This document shows, one piece after another, positions 39,885 to 48,279 of a stretch of 64,000 nucleotides of DNA (position 1 is its first letter; each line of letters starts with the position of its first letter). Source of the DNA: Burkholderiaceae bacterium 26. GTDB lineage: Bacteria > Pseudomonadota > Gammaproteobacteria > Burkholderiales > Burkholderiaceae. Made by a program: the position numbers and the translations under genes. Location: contig JYOB01000006.1 in assembly GCA_000955795.1 (NCBI GenBank), forward strand, positions 1-64,000, read 5' to 3'. Under the pieces are notes generated by a model. The model was not told where the DNA came from. It did no database searches and saw only the letters and a program-made list of their open reading frames with translations.

Positions 39885-40409
39885 TCACGCCTTGCCACGC
39901 AGCCGCTGCAACCGCTCCGCATCACGCTGCGCACGCACACGCAGCAACTCACGCAGCACCATCACAGAAGCCGTCGCCTCTTCAAACTCCCGCTCCAGCT
40001 TCCGCATCTCCCCTTCGGAGAGATGGTTGTCCGCCAGCGCCGCAGACATCGCGCGGCTCACATCCCCCACCTCGGCCAACACATTGCAAAGCGCCTCATA
40101 CAGATCCGTATTCGGCAGATCCTCGCGGGCCACCTCGGGCAGCGGAATCGCCACCATCCCGTGCCGCCAGCACAGCGCCTGAATCGGCAGCTTCGCGTTC
40201 GGCACGCCAGCGCCTTCCGCGTGCTCGACAATCACCGACACCTCTTCAAACGACACGTAGTTCGTCTGCACATGCGGCAGCAGCTTGTTGCGCAGCACCG
40301 CGGCGGACTTGTCCATCCGCGCGGCCAATCCTTCAACGCCGCCCGGGTAGCCGCGTGCCACCCAATAGAGCGCGTCGTGTTGATTGATTTCGGAATAGTG
40401 GTGGCTCAA
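39885..40409 (-). CDS. phage regulatory protein CII-like (CP76 type)
   Basis: 174 residues, DALYWVARGYPGGVEGLAARMDKSAAVLRNKLLPHVQTNYVSFEEVSVIVEHAEGAGVPNAKLPIQALCWRHGMVAIPLP, matching the CII/CP76 family with an N-terminal helix-turn-helix. Downstream a helical domain ends the protein. It comes second after Cro in the leftward operon, the normal CII position, and may promote lysogeny. Confidence 0.85.
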   Translation of the reverse strand: MSHHYSEINQHDALYWVARGYPGGVEGLAARMDKSAAVLRNKLLPHVQTNYVSFEEVSVIVEHAEGAGVPNAKLPIQALCWRHGMVAIPLPEVAREDLPNTDLYEALCNVLAEVGDVSRAMSAALADNHLSEGEMRKLEREFEEATASVMVLRELLRVRAQRDAERLQRLRGKA

Positions 40410-40430
40410 GAGGTGCCTCCTAAAGTGGGG

Positions 40431-40859
40431 TCATAGGGCCGCCGTGCGCATCGCACTACCGGCGGTTCTAGCGGGCGCGTACACTCGCCTCATCGTTGGA
40501 AAGGAACGGTCCAGCGTGTGGAAGCAGCCCCTGCGACGAACGCATCGAAGACGGGCCACAGATGCCACAGCCGGTATCATTCGAGGCTTGAGGCGCTTTG
40601 ACGGCCTGTGTCGCCATGCAGATGGCGCGCGGGCGGAGACGAGCTCGGGCCAGATCAAATGCCAGTCGTCAGGACGAAGGTGTTTGCGCGTAACAAGTGC
40701 ACACGTCTCCCTCTCGATGCCGACGCAGAACATCGGCCCCAACCGGATGCGAAGGCTGATTGCCTTGCGCAGGTAGCGGATCGTCGTGCCACACAAGCGC
40801 GCGAAATCCGCCTGCTTGTCCGGCGACATTGCGTTTAAGTAAGCCCGCAGGTTTTCCAT
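40431..40859 (-). CDS. Cro/YdaS-like repressor, first gene of the leftward operon
   Basis: The first ~75 residues (MENLRAYLNAMSPDKQADFARLCGTTIRYLRKAISLRIRLGPMFCVGIERETCALVTRKHLRPDDWHLIWPEL) match YdaS/Cro-type helix-turn-helix proteins. The last ~65 residues are unlike the family and basic. They may come from loss of an original stop. The gene is divergent from the CI-like repressor over 84 bp, so the two form the lysis/lysogeny switch. Confidence 0.8.
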   Translation of the reverse strand: MENLRAYLNAMSPDKQADFARLCGTTIRYLRKAISLRIRLGPMFCVGIERETCALVTRKHLRPDDWHLIWPELVSARAPSAWRHRPSKRLKPRMIPAVASVARLRCVRRRGCFHTLDRSFPTMRRVYAPARTAGSAMRTAAL

Positions 40860-40876
40860 GCGGCGATGGTACCCAC

Positions 40877-40899
40877 AGGTATTTTTTATCTCAATACCT
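40877..40899. promoter_or_regulatory. switch operator AGGTATT-N9-AATACCT
   Basis: The inverted repeat AGGTATT (40877-40883) and AATACCT (40893-40899) lies between Cro and CI. On the minus strand a -35 TTGAGA and -10 TACCAT with 17-bp spacing overlap it. The same repeat with the same 9-bp spacing is found at 47182-47204. Confidence 0.7.
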
Positions 40900-40943
40900 T
40901 AACGGGGCGTTTCCGCGAAAAACAGGGCCGGAATTTGTAAAGA

Positions 40944-41432
40944 ATGGATAAGTACGAACGACGTCGGCAGCGGCTGGACCAGATTCGCATCTCTCGATTC
41001 GAGGGCTCGATCGTCAAACTCGCCCAAGCAATCGGCAAGGCGCAGTCATACGTCGGGCGCATGCTGTACGAAGAAGGTAAGGCGGGCGGCAAGCGCATCG
41101 GCGAAGACGTCGCGCGCGAGATTGAGCAAGCGCTCCACCTTCCGCCTTTCTCCCTCGATGCAGAAGACGAGGCGCCACCAGCGCCCGACTTCGGCGCACT
41201 GGCAATCAGTGCACTGAATGACTTGTCTGAACGGGATATCGAAGCCGCGATTGCGACACTTGAAGCGGTGCTTGCTGCGAAGAAACAGCTCAAAGGTGCA
41301 ACGCCCATTGTCCGTGCAGATGGACCGAAGGCAAAGCGCTTCGAAGAAGCACCGGCAGAAGTTGCAGAGCCCTCCGACTACGGCTACCCCCCTCTTCCCA
41401 AGGCAAAGGCGCAGCGCAAGCGCGCCGGCTAA
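40944..41432 (+). CDS. CI-like phage repressor (short, no peptidase domain)
   Basis: 162 residues. The N-terminal helix-turn-helix (RISRFEGSIVKLAQAIGKAQSYVGRMLYEEGKAGGKRIGEDVAREIEQALHLPP) is followed by a helical link and a charged C-terminus (VRADGPKAKRFEEAPAEV). There is no S24 serine-peptidase part, so RecA-driven self-cleavage is unlikely; induction may need an antirepressor such as the Bro proteins. Terminator after it. Opposite to Cro. Confidence 0.8.
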   Translation: MDKYERRRQRLDQIRISRFEGSIVKLAQAIGKAQSYVGRMLYEEGKAGGKRIGEDVAREIEQALHLPPFSLDAEDEAPPAPDFGALAISALNDLSERDIEAAIATLEAVLAAKKQLKGATPIVRADGPKAKRFEEAPAEVAEPSDYGYPPLPKAKAQRKRAG

Positions 41433-41434
41433 AG

Positions 41435-41458
41435 AATCCCGCCTCGGCGGGATTTTTT
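41435..41458 (+). terminator. terminator after the repressor gene
   Basis: AATCCCGCC (41435-41443) and GGCGGGATT (41446-41454) followed by TTTTT. Confidence 0.85.
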
Positions 41459-41558
41459 GTTTCCTGTTGAGCAGAGCGCGAATAGGAGGATTCTTATTCT
41501 ATTGTTGGCCGCCCACCAACAACATGGCTGCCCGCGCGGGCCGTCAGTCGAATCAACA

Positions 41559-42383
41559 ATGGGCATCCTCATTCAGTTTCCTCAGCCAGGCACGCGCACA
41601 CCGCCTGGAAGACCTCCGTCTAGCCAAAGCGCACCACAAGACGTGCGCCTTGCTGCCGCGTATCGGCGCGACCTCGATCGCGCAGTCTCCCTGTTGCTGG
41701 AGCACGTTCAGAGCGGTGCGTACGACGGAATCGCTCTCATCCTGAAGCCGAGCTCACCTGCCCACAAGCCAGCCTTCGTCGTGGGTGGTTACTACAGGCA
41801 CAAATTGACTGAGGCCGCCGATGCCGCCACGCAGTTGCACCTCGCGATCGACCTGCGTGCGCGCGAACAATGCGCAGCGGCAGAGGCCCGTGATTCTCGC
41901 AACAGTTTCCAACACCCACAGGACCATCAAGAAGGAGCCCTAGATCAAGGTATGCAACAAGCCACTCTGCAGGAAAAATGGAACGATGCCACTGCACGCT
42001 ATCACCACTGCGAGCAAATGCTGCGTCTCGCGTTCAGCAAGCAGTTGCGCGCGTCGCCGGAAACGACGGCCATTCTGCTGAGCATCACACAGCTTCACAT
42101 CGAGACCGTTGCCAATTGTCTTTGGGAACTTGTGCGGCAGCCCGGACGAGCGACGCCTCTGGCAAAACTCGAAACACTGAATGCGATCCAGCTTTTCCGT
42201 AACGCACGCGCTCAAGTGTCCGCCTGGATGCCGCCCGCCGGTCAGGAAGCGGCATATTTTGCGGCGAACGCGAGTGCCCTTTCGGGAGAGATGTTGCGCG
42301 ACGGCGATGCGCTACTTATGGAGGTGGAAACCTCGTTAAAGCGAATCATGGGAGATCTTCCCATCGAGTCTGTGGGCACGTAG
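41559..42383 (+). CDS. protein of unknown function sharing a Bro C-terminal-like segment (274 aa)
   Basis: Residues about 35-98 (YRRDLDRAVSLLLEHV, then DGIALILKPSS, then VVGGYYRHKLTEAADAATQLHLAID) align by eye with the C-terminal domain of the Bro proteins (YPADVERALQLLNKH, GMLIVLQ, VISAGSYRHKRARALTDFARASVQISD). The rest is a helical domain (about 125-260) with AYFAANASALSGEMLRDGDALLMEVE. It lies just after the repressor. ATG 41559 has a weak site. It may work with the repressor or be its target partner. Confidence 0.6.
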   Translation: MGILIQFPQPGTRTPPGRPPSSQSAPQDVRLAAAYRRDLDRAVSLLLEHVQSGAYDGIALILKPSSPAHKPAFVVGGYYRHKLTEAADAATQLHLAIDLRAREQCAAAEARDSRNSFQHPQDHQEGALDQGMQQATLQEKWNDATARYHHCEQMLRLAFSKQLRASPETTAILLSITQLHIETVANCLWELVRQPGRATPLAKLETLNAIQLFRNARAQVSAWMPPAGQEAAYFAANASALSGEMLRDGDALLMEVETSLKRIMGDLPIESVGT

Positions 42384-42580
42384 GGATGCATTCCGCCATG
42401 TATTATTAAGTGCCCCACACGCATTGCAAAATAAGGGGCTACGTCCTTCAAAAAAAGACGAGGTGGGGAATTGGCGGTCGAATTCATTTTGACGAATATG
42501 ACTACGGTGGGGGGTCTGGGGCCGTTCATGCTGCAGCCCATGCCTCGACGCGGCCTTCTAATCCTCGCGGCTCTTCCACA

Positions 42581-44917
42581 ATGATGAAGCTGCGGACCCC
42601 CTTGCCAAAGTGGTGGGCTCGCCTTTGGGCAACACCGAATTCGAAGTCGGCTTCAGCACAGCTAACTGATAGCGGAATCGGGGCTGAGGCACCCATCCGG
42701 ACAGCGTCCGAAGACCGCCTCCGCAGACTGGACTTTGCGGGCCACATTGCCAGTCTGCTTTCGGAACTCAGCGTCCGCGAAGGTAGAGTGTTCGCAATAC
42801 GTGGGGGATGGGGCTTTGGCAAGTCTTCGCTAAAGAATCTCATCACAGAGCGGCTTGACGAACAGAAAGACCGCGCAGTTTGGCTGGACTTCAATCCCTG
42901 GCAATGGGGCGACGGCGATGCCATCGCACGGGCTCTCTTTGGTCAGATGGCTGACCGCCTAGGAGGAGAGCATTCGACCGCCGCCCGCGCTCGTGCAGAA
43001 GCACTGCGGCGCTATGGCGAGATCCTGACAGGGGCGAGCGCGCCGCTGAAAAAGGCGGCCGATTCAAGTCCCTTGATCGCAACAATACTCACGAACGCCT
43101 CGATCGTTGCGATCGCTTCGGCCATAGGCTTCGATCTCCCCACAGCAGCAAAAGTGGCGGCTGTGTTCGCTTGCATATCGGCGGCCGCGTCGACATTTGG
43201 CCGCCTGCTATCGCATCTCGGACGCGATCGCAGTGATCAGCCGCTCGACAAGGTGCGAAAGGGGCTTGAGGATCAGCTTCGCAAACTCGAGCGCCCGCTT
43301 ATCGTCTTTGTCGACGATATCGATCGACTGGAGCCTGAGCAGATTCGGATGCTCCTCCGGCAGGTGAAGGCAAACGCTAACCTGCCCAACATCGTTTTTG
43401 TGCTGCTTTTCCAGCCCAGCATCGTAGAAGCAGCACTTGATCCAGTCGCCGACGGAGACGGTCGAGCTTTCTTGGAAAAAGTCGTGCAGGTCAGCTTCGA
43501 CCTGCCTTCAGTTCCAACATCGGTTGTACATCGAATATTCGCAGAAGAACTCGGCGCGATGGTAGACGCCTATGCGACCGAAGCGAACGGGTTCTCGCAG
43601 ACTCGATGGGGTAACGCGTTTGTCGGGTGTATCCAGCCTTTCTTGCGCAGCATGCGCCATGCGCGGCGCTTAATCTCCTCTATTGCTATACACGTACCGC
43701 TCCATGTGGACGAAGATGTGTTCGAGGTGAACCTCATCGACTTCCTCATTTTGGAAACGCTTCGTGTCTTTGAACCTGACCTTCATGCCGCATTGTTTCG
43801 CGAACGGGAATTGGTCCTGCAGGAGCATCGTTACATGCGCGACGGGCGACGGGATGCGGATAAGAACGAGGCAGCGCGGCTCCTCGAGATTGTTTCAGAG
43901 GAGCGCCGCGCCGCCGCCCAAGCTGCAATTAAGGAGCTGTTCCCACCTTTTGAATGGGCATTCGGGGGATCAAATTATGTGGATAGCTTCCAAACCCGAT
44001 GGCTCGCCGCCAAGCGGGTGTGCTCGCCGCGTTATTTCCCGCGTTACTTCGAACTCCAGACAGCAGCCGGCGAGATTTCGGAGCGTCGCTTTGTCGCTTT
44101 TCTCGACGCAACGGCAACAGAAGACGGGATCTCCGCCGCAATTGCCAGCTTGGAAACTGAAGGGCTTTTACCTTCGCTCATCGCACGACTCGACGAGTCA
44201 GTCGACCGCCTCCCGGTGGAAAACTCAGCTGTAATCCTACCTGCGATGTTTAGTATCGCGCAGAAGTTCTCCGGCGGCGTAGCGGATCCGTTTAGTTCAC
44301 CTTGGCTATCGGCATGGCGTGCCACGAGCTGGTTCTTGAAACGGATTCCGGCTGAGGACCGCAAGTCTCTGGCGCTCGCCGCACTGCACAGGACTGAAGC
44401 GCTGTCCCTCGCGGCAATCCTAATTCATCTGAGCGATCCCGCGGACCGGAGCGAAAGCTCTAACGATTCTTTTGACCCTGACCTTGACGCGGAGACTGTC
44501 GAAGCGATGAAGGGCGAATGGCTTCGGATCGTAAGATCTCGCGCCGCGAGTAACTCGCTCGCCTTTGAACCAGACCTCGTCCCTTTGCTCTATCGATGGA
44601 GAGATTACTCGCACTCAATGGAGGAACCTCGCGCGTGGCTGACGCAATCGATTCGAACCGACGCGGGCTTTGCAAGCATGGTTTCGCGGATGATGACCCG
44701 AGGATCCCGCTATTCCGCAGGAGACCGAGTGTCGACGCCGCACTACACGTTCAACAAAGGAACCGTCGACGACTTTATTGGAATCGACGCTGCAAAGCAG
44801 AGGTGCGACGCGATTGACCCTTCAAACTTTCCCGAGCATGAGATTGCTTTGCGGGCTTTGAACAGCTGCCTCGAACTGTGGCTGGGACTCAGAAAACCCG
44901 GCCCCGAAGATTTTTGA
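42581..44917 (+). CDS. KAP-family P-loop NTPase with membrane insertion
   Basis: 778 residues from ATG 42581; the frame is open to 42410. It has Walker A GGWGFGKSS (about 75-83), FNPWQW (about 104-109), two transmembrane helices in an insert (IATILTNASIVAIASAIGF and AAKVAAVFACISAAAS), Walker B RPLIVFVDDIDRLE, then KAP-specific RQVKANANLPNIVFVLLFQP. KAP NTPases include PifA, which excludes phage T7, and membrane-linked host factors. A prophage copy could exclude other phages. Start and substrate uncertain. Confidence 0.8.
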   Translation: MMKLRTPLPKWWARLWATPNSKSASAQLTDSGIGAEAPIRTASEDRLRRLDFAGHIASLLSELSVREGRVFAIRGGWGFGKSSLKNLITERLDEQKDRAVWLDFNPWQWGDGDAIARALFGQMADRLGGEHSTAARARAEALRRYGEILTGASAPLKKAADSSPLIATILTNASIVAIASAIGFDLPTAAKVAAVFACISAAASTFGRLLSHLGRDRSDQPLDKVRKGLEDQLRKLERPLIVFVDDIDRLEPEQIRMLLRQVKANANLPNIVFVLLFQPSIVEAALDPVADGDGRAFLEKVVQVSFDLPSVPTSVVHRIFAEELGAMVDAYATEANGFSQTRWGNAFVGCIQPFLRSMRHARRLISSIAIHVPLHVDEDVFEVNLIDFLILETLRVFEPDLHAALFRERELVLQEHRYMRDGRRDADKNEAARLLEIVSEERRAAAQAAIKELFPPFEWAFGGSNYVDSFQTRWLAAKRVCSPRYFPRYFELQTAAGEISERRFVAFLDATATEDGISAAIASLETEGLLPSLIARLDESVDRLPVENSAVILPAMFSIAQKFSGGVADPFSSPWLSAWRATSWFLKRIPAEDRKSLALAALHRTEALSLAAILIHLSDPADRSESSNDSFDPDLDAETVEAMKGEWLRIVRSRAASNSLAFEPDLVPLLYRWRDYSHSMEEPRAWLTQSIRTDAGFASMVSRMMTRGSRYSAGDRVSTPHYTFNKGTVDDFIGIDAAKQRCDAIDPSNFPEHEIALRALNSCLELWLGLRKPGPEDF

Positions 44918-45097
44918 CCATCGACACCGCAGACATCACAACCCCTCACCCGCTTGCAGCGAGAGCACCGGTTGGGTTCGGCGCTGCACGCTCACTCAAA
45001 CTTCGCTACAGCGCCAAAACTGTGCCGCCAGCTGATCTTGATTTAACGTCATTTCAAGAGCATCTCGTGCAAGCAGCGGTCTCATTTATTTCGATAG

Positions 45098-45604
45098 CTA
45101 CTTCACCGGGCCATCCGGACCGTCAAAGCTAAGCACCCTCTCAAACTCAAATTCGCCGCACCCCCCGCTCTTAGAATGTAACGGTCCCTTGAACAACTTT
45201 TGATACTCGTTTCGAGCCCTTTGAATCTTTGTATCAATAGCCGGATGCTGCGTACAAACCACCAGGCCCGCAATTTTCTCTCCGCGCAAGAGTCCGTTCT
45301 CTTTTGCAAATTTAGTAGCCGCATGAACCTGTTTCATTGCATGGTGGACATCACCACCTTTCAACTCCACAACCACATTCCCCACATGGTCCTTGGCAAG
45401 CATCCAATCCGCACAGGTATCGTTTTTTACAAGACCCCCATCCATAAGAAATTTTAAGTACTTTTTCCTCTCTTTATTCAGAAATACAGCGTGGCTTTTC
45501 GTCCCCGGATCCGAAAGCTTAATCTTGCTGTCACTCGTTGACGTAATATTCGGATCACTCAGCTCCGGAAGCCCCCCAATCTTCTTCTTATTTTGCTTTT
45601 TCAT
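45098..45604 (-). CDS. small protein with possible PD-(D/E)XK nuclease core, coupled to an ATPase
   Basis: 168 residues with a lysine-rich start. The order D66 (CADWML), E80-x-K82 (VVVELKGG) and Q92 (MKQVHAATKFA) matches the core pattern of PD-(D/E)XK nucleases, in a short alpha/beta fold. It starts in ATGA overlap with the ATPase stop, so it is translationally coupled to it. The DNA is clearly lower in GC than the phage around it. Role inferred: effector of a two-gene defence system. Confidence 0.6.
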   Translation of the reverse strand: MKKQNKKKIGGLPELSDPNITSTSDSKIKLSDPGTKSHAVFLNKERKKYLKFLMDGGLVKNDTCADWMLAKDHVGNVVVELKGGDVHHAMKQVHAATKFAKENGLLRGEKIAGLVVCTQHPAIDTKIQRARNEYQKLFKGPLHSKSGGCGEFEFERVLSFDGPDGPVK

Positions 45605-46893
45605 TTCGAGAGCTCTATTTTAAGCAAATTAGAAAATTCTCTTGCAATATCTCCAGAGACATCATCGAGATAGTCCGCAGCAATCAATCCATCTTCGTCA
45701 ATAATTGGCTGCAAGACATTGTCGACGAGTGCATACGCCCGCACCAAATCCTTCGGCAGCCAAGAGTGCAGCGGATACAAAGAGGCAATCAATTTTCCCT
45801 TCCCACGCTTCGACGCTATCGATCCAGCTTTAATCAAATTATTAAGCTTCGATAGGACATAGGGGCTATGCGTTGTGATAAGCATTTCGGTAGGCGAGCG
45901 TTTCGTCCCAACGATTGCAGCCAATACCTCAACAAGCTTATTTTGTGCGCGCGGAAAAAGATGCGCCTCTGGCTCTTCTATACAAATCCATGAGCGAAGT
46001 TCGCGCCAGTACCTTGGCGGCACGCCGGAGTCTGATGGGTTAATGTCAGCAAGCAACATTGCAAGCGGCAGCAATTCTTGCTGGCCGGACGAAAGCGCTG
46101 ATAGTGGGATTAAACGCTTATCCGTCGTTTCAATGTAATCCTTCTCGCCATTGCGCTTCAGACTTCCACCCAATATCTCCTCAAATAAAACGCGACCCAA
46201 TGGACCATAATAGCTTCGGCCGTGAACATATGCTCGGCGATAGCCATTCTCCCTAAGAGCGGAGAAGCGGCGCCCAAAAGACAAAGTCACTGGGTCCAAT
46301 ATTCGTGCTTGCTCAAACGCCACAAGCGTTTTGCCCACACTCGTGAAAAATGAGCGACCGGCAGGGACAAAAATCTGGCTCGCAGACAGATCTCCCTCAA
46401 ACCAGCTCTGGGTTGAGCTGCGAATTATTTCTCGAATATTTATCTGCGCTTCATAAGTCGCAACTTTTTGGCTTTGCTCAGCTTTTTCGACATATTTTGC
46501 AACATTTTCGCGCAAAGAATTATAAAAATCTCGAAAATCATCTTGGAACGTAACACTTACCGAGTCAAGAAGCTTTCCTCCACTTGTCCGGCGAATAACT
46601 CTAACTCTAAAATTCCCGTAGAAGAACTCAATCGTGAAACGCTTTGCCCCCCAAGCTGATGGAGGAAACCATTCCGCAAATTCCACTGCAATGCTGGCCC
46701 GATATTCCTGGAACGGAACATTTTTTTCTGATATCCGCGTTGCATTTCCCACAATGAGGCTTGAGAAGAAATATGCAAGCTTCGACAGCACACTTTTCCC
46801 ACTAGCCTGCGGCCCGATAATGACTGTTAAGCGGGATAACTCCAGATTTGCATTCTTAATGCAACTAAAGTCTTTAACAACAAGTCGGCGCAT
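45601..46893 (-). CDS. AAA/ABC-type ATPase (OLD/AriA-like), first gene of a two-gene system
   Basis: 430 residues: Walker A GPQASGKS (27-34), signature SALSSGQQE (265-273), Walker B SWICIEEPEAHLFP (301-314) and an H-loop His342 in TTHSPYVLSKL. This is the head of an SMC/RecF-like ATPase with a short coiled-coil insertion (about 120-165). Similar ATPases act as sensors with a nuclease or Toprim partner in OLD, Gabija, PARIS and related systems. There is no Toprim domain here; the partner is the small protein downstream. GC is low. Confidence 0.8.
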   Translation of the reverse strand: MRRLVVKDFSCIKNANLELSRLTVIIGPQASGKSVLSKLAYFFSSLIVGNATRISEKNVPFQEYRASIAVEFAEWFPPSAWGAKRFTIEFFYGNFRVRVIRRTSGGKLLDSVSVTFQDDFRDFYNSLRENVAKYVEKAEQSQKVATYEAQINIREIIRSSTQSWFEGDLSASQIFVPAGRSFFTSVGKTLVAFEQARILDPVTLSFGRRFSALRENGYRRAYVHGRSYYGPLGRVLFEEILGGSLKRNGEKDYIETTDKRLIPLSALSSGQQELLPLAMLLADINPSDSGVPPRYWRELRSWICIEEPEAHLFPRAQNKLVEVLAAIVGTKRSPTEMLITTHSPYVLSKLNNLIKAGSIASKRGKGKLIASLYPLHSWLPKDLVRAYALVDNVLQPIIDEDGLIAADYLDDVSGDIAREFSNLLKIELSK

Positions 46894-47018
46894 TTTTTCG
46901 ATTAAATAGCAGAATGTGGACCGTTTTTGGGGATTCCGACCAAGCTGATCGATCGAAAGGGAGTATTTACCACAGCCGCGCTGTTCCGCAACCCCCTCTA
47001 CGAACTAAGGAGAACTTT
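46894..47018. other. intergenic region between the ATPase and the right operon
   Basis: A divergent region of about 125 bp, low GC near the ATPase start. I see no clear inverted repeat or promoter apart from an AAGGAG ribosome site before 47019. Confidence 0.4.
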
Positions 47019-47090
47019 ATGAAGACAGCGGCGCGTCCTGCGATCGACCCGCCCACCCCATTTCCGATGAGTCAAAAATCCGTCGCTTGA
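47019..47090 (+). CDS. possible 23-residue peptide or gene remnant
   Basis: ATG 47019 has a strong AAGGAGAAC site and encodes MKTAARPAIDPPTPFPMSQ and a few more residues. It is too short to identify. It may be a real leader peptide or the start of a truncated gene. Confidence 0.3.
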   Translation: MKTAARPAIDPPTPFPMSQKSVA

Positions 47091-47181
47091 AGTAGAAACA
47101 CCCGCCTTTCCATTACGTAGCAAGCACGGAGGGGGCGGACAACCTCTCCCGTCACAAATCTCTACATCCAAATAGACCATG

Positions 47182-47215
47182 AGGTATTGTTTCAAAATAT
47201 ACCTATAGGTAATCT
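47182..47215 (+). promoter_or_regulatory. promoter and repressor operator of the right operon
   Basis: AGGTATT (47182-47188), 9 bp, and TATACCT (47198-47204) repeat the switch operator at 40877-40899. ACCTATAGGT (47201-47210) is a further palindrome. Over them lie -35 TTGTTT (47187-47192), 17 bp and -10 TAATCT (47210-47215). The repressor would cover this promoter in the lysogen. Confidence 0.7.
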
Positions 47216-47241
47216 CTCTGCACCTACCACGTGGAGAGCCA

Positions 47242-47382
47242 ATGCAAGTCCCCAAGCAGTTCCTTGCTACCGTCGCATACCTTACAGGCCTCGGCCTTGT
47301 CCTAGCCCTTCACGCATACGCCCTCCATCTCGACGAATCATCCGAGACAGAGCCCACGCGCATCACCCAGCGCCAGGCATGA
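47242..47382 (+). CDS. small membrane protein (46 aa), first gene of the right operon
   Basis: ATG 47242 with a GGAGAG site encodes MQVPKQFLATVAYLTGLGL followed by VLALHAYALHL. It has one transmembrane helix and an acidic tail (DESSETEP). It is too short for routine gene finders. The next gene follows 10 bp after it. Unknown role. Confidence 0.55.
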   Translation: MQVPKQFLATVAYLTGLGLVLALHAYALHLDESSETEPTRITQRQA

Positions 47383-47392
47383 GGAGGGCACG

Positions 47393-47530
47393 ATGCACCG
47401 TTCCGCCCTCCACCGCCTCGCGTCCGGCTACTTCAGCCACCACCCTGCCCTCGGCCTCGCCGTAGTGCTCTTCGCGTTCGGCCTCGCCGGCGCCATCGCG
47501 CCCGACGCCGCAATGGTGCTCAGGGGCTGA
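47393..47530 (+). CDS. small membrane protein (45 aa)
   Basis: ATG 47393 has a GAGGAGG site. It encodes MHRSALHRLASGYFSHHP followed by ALGLAVVLFAFGLAGAIA, then PDAAMVLRG. One transmembrane helix. It forms part of the right operon with gaps of only 1-10 bp. Unknown role. Confidence 0.55.
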   Translation: MHRSALHRLASGYFSHHPALGLAVVLFAFGLAGAIAPDAAMVLRG

Positions 47531-47531
47531 C

Positions 47532-47741
47532 ATGCCTCCGCGCCCCATCGCAGACGCGGCCGTGCTCGCCGAGCGCAACAAGCTGCGCCTCATCTGCACC
47601 GACGCGCAGGCCCTGGCCGCCGGCCCCGTCCGCACCGCCATCGAGGCATCCGCGCACGCCCGCACCCATCCGCGCATTCGCACGACCCGCCGCGTGTGGG
47701 TCGACCTCAAGAAACTGGCTGCAGGCGACTTCGACGACTGA
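47532..47741 (+). CDS. small basic phage protein (69 aa)
   Basis: MPPRPIADAAVLAERNKLRLICTDAQALAAGPVRTAIEASAHARTHPRIRTTRRVWVDLKKLAAGDFDD starts 1 bp after the previous stop. It is basic in the middle with an acidic end. No family recognised. Likely an early gene. Confidence 0.6.
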   Translation: MPPRPIADAAVLAERNKLRLICTDAQALAAGPVRTAIEASAHARTHPRIRTTRRVWVDLKKLAAGDFDD

Positions 47742-47763
47742 CTAGCCGCAACGGAGCCCAACC

Positions 47764-48045
47764 ATGCATCGCATAGTGAACCGTACCCCCGCCACCATCC
47801 GCATCGGCAAGCACGACGTGCAACGCCGCCCCCTGCCGGGCTCGCTGCATTGCAGCTACAGCCTGCGCGTCAAAGGCGTCGTCGTATGGGAGAGCATCAG
47901 CATCCCCTGCGCACGGGATCTCGATGGCGCCGTTAAGACGCATCGCTCGTGTCAGGAAGTCATTGAGGCCGCGCGCCGCGGTGGGCGCCGGATGGGTATG
48001 CAGAAGATCAACGGCGCTGTTCGGCCGAAGCGGGGGGCGTTGTGA
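47764..48045 (+). CDS. phage protein of unknown function (93 aa)
   Basis: A small beta-rich N-terminal half (RIVNRTPATIRIGKHDVQRRPLPGSLHCSYSLRVKGVVVWESISIPC) is followed by a helix and a basic tail. It is the fourth gene of the right operon. No family recognised. Confidence 0.6.
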   Translation: MHRIVNRTPATIRIGKHDVQRRPLPGSLHCSYSLRVKGVVVWESISIPCARDLDGAVKTHRSCQEVIEAARRGGRRMGMQKINGAVRPKRGAL

Positions 48046-48229
48046 GCCACCGGGCCCACGTCTCCTCCCAGGGCTCGGCAAACGTGCTGTAGACGCCGAG
48101 GCCGATCACGATCAGAAGCCACGCCTTGGCTCTATCAGACCATCGATTGGCGAGTCGTTCGATGTTTGGGCTGGGATGCATGTCCATCCGCCGATGGTAC
48201 GAAGGCACCCAGCTAGCAAAGCGCATCAC
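48008..48229 (-). CDS. possible small membrane protein on the opposite strand (73 aa)
   Basis: The frame contains one hydrophobic helix (AKAWLLIVIGLGVYSTF) after a basic N-terminus; the likely start is the internal MDMHPS. It overlaps the end of the gene on the plus strand by 38 bp. The evidence is only the open frame and its topology. Confidence 0.35.
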   Translation of the reverse strand: MMRFASWVPSYHRRMDMHPSPNIERLANRWSDRAKAWLLIVIGLGVYSTFAEPWEETWARWLTTPPASAEQRR

Positions 48230-48279
48230 AACAGAAGTTCACAAGCCGACACAGCGGCAACTATCAATCGGAGCCCAGT

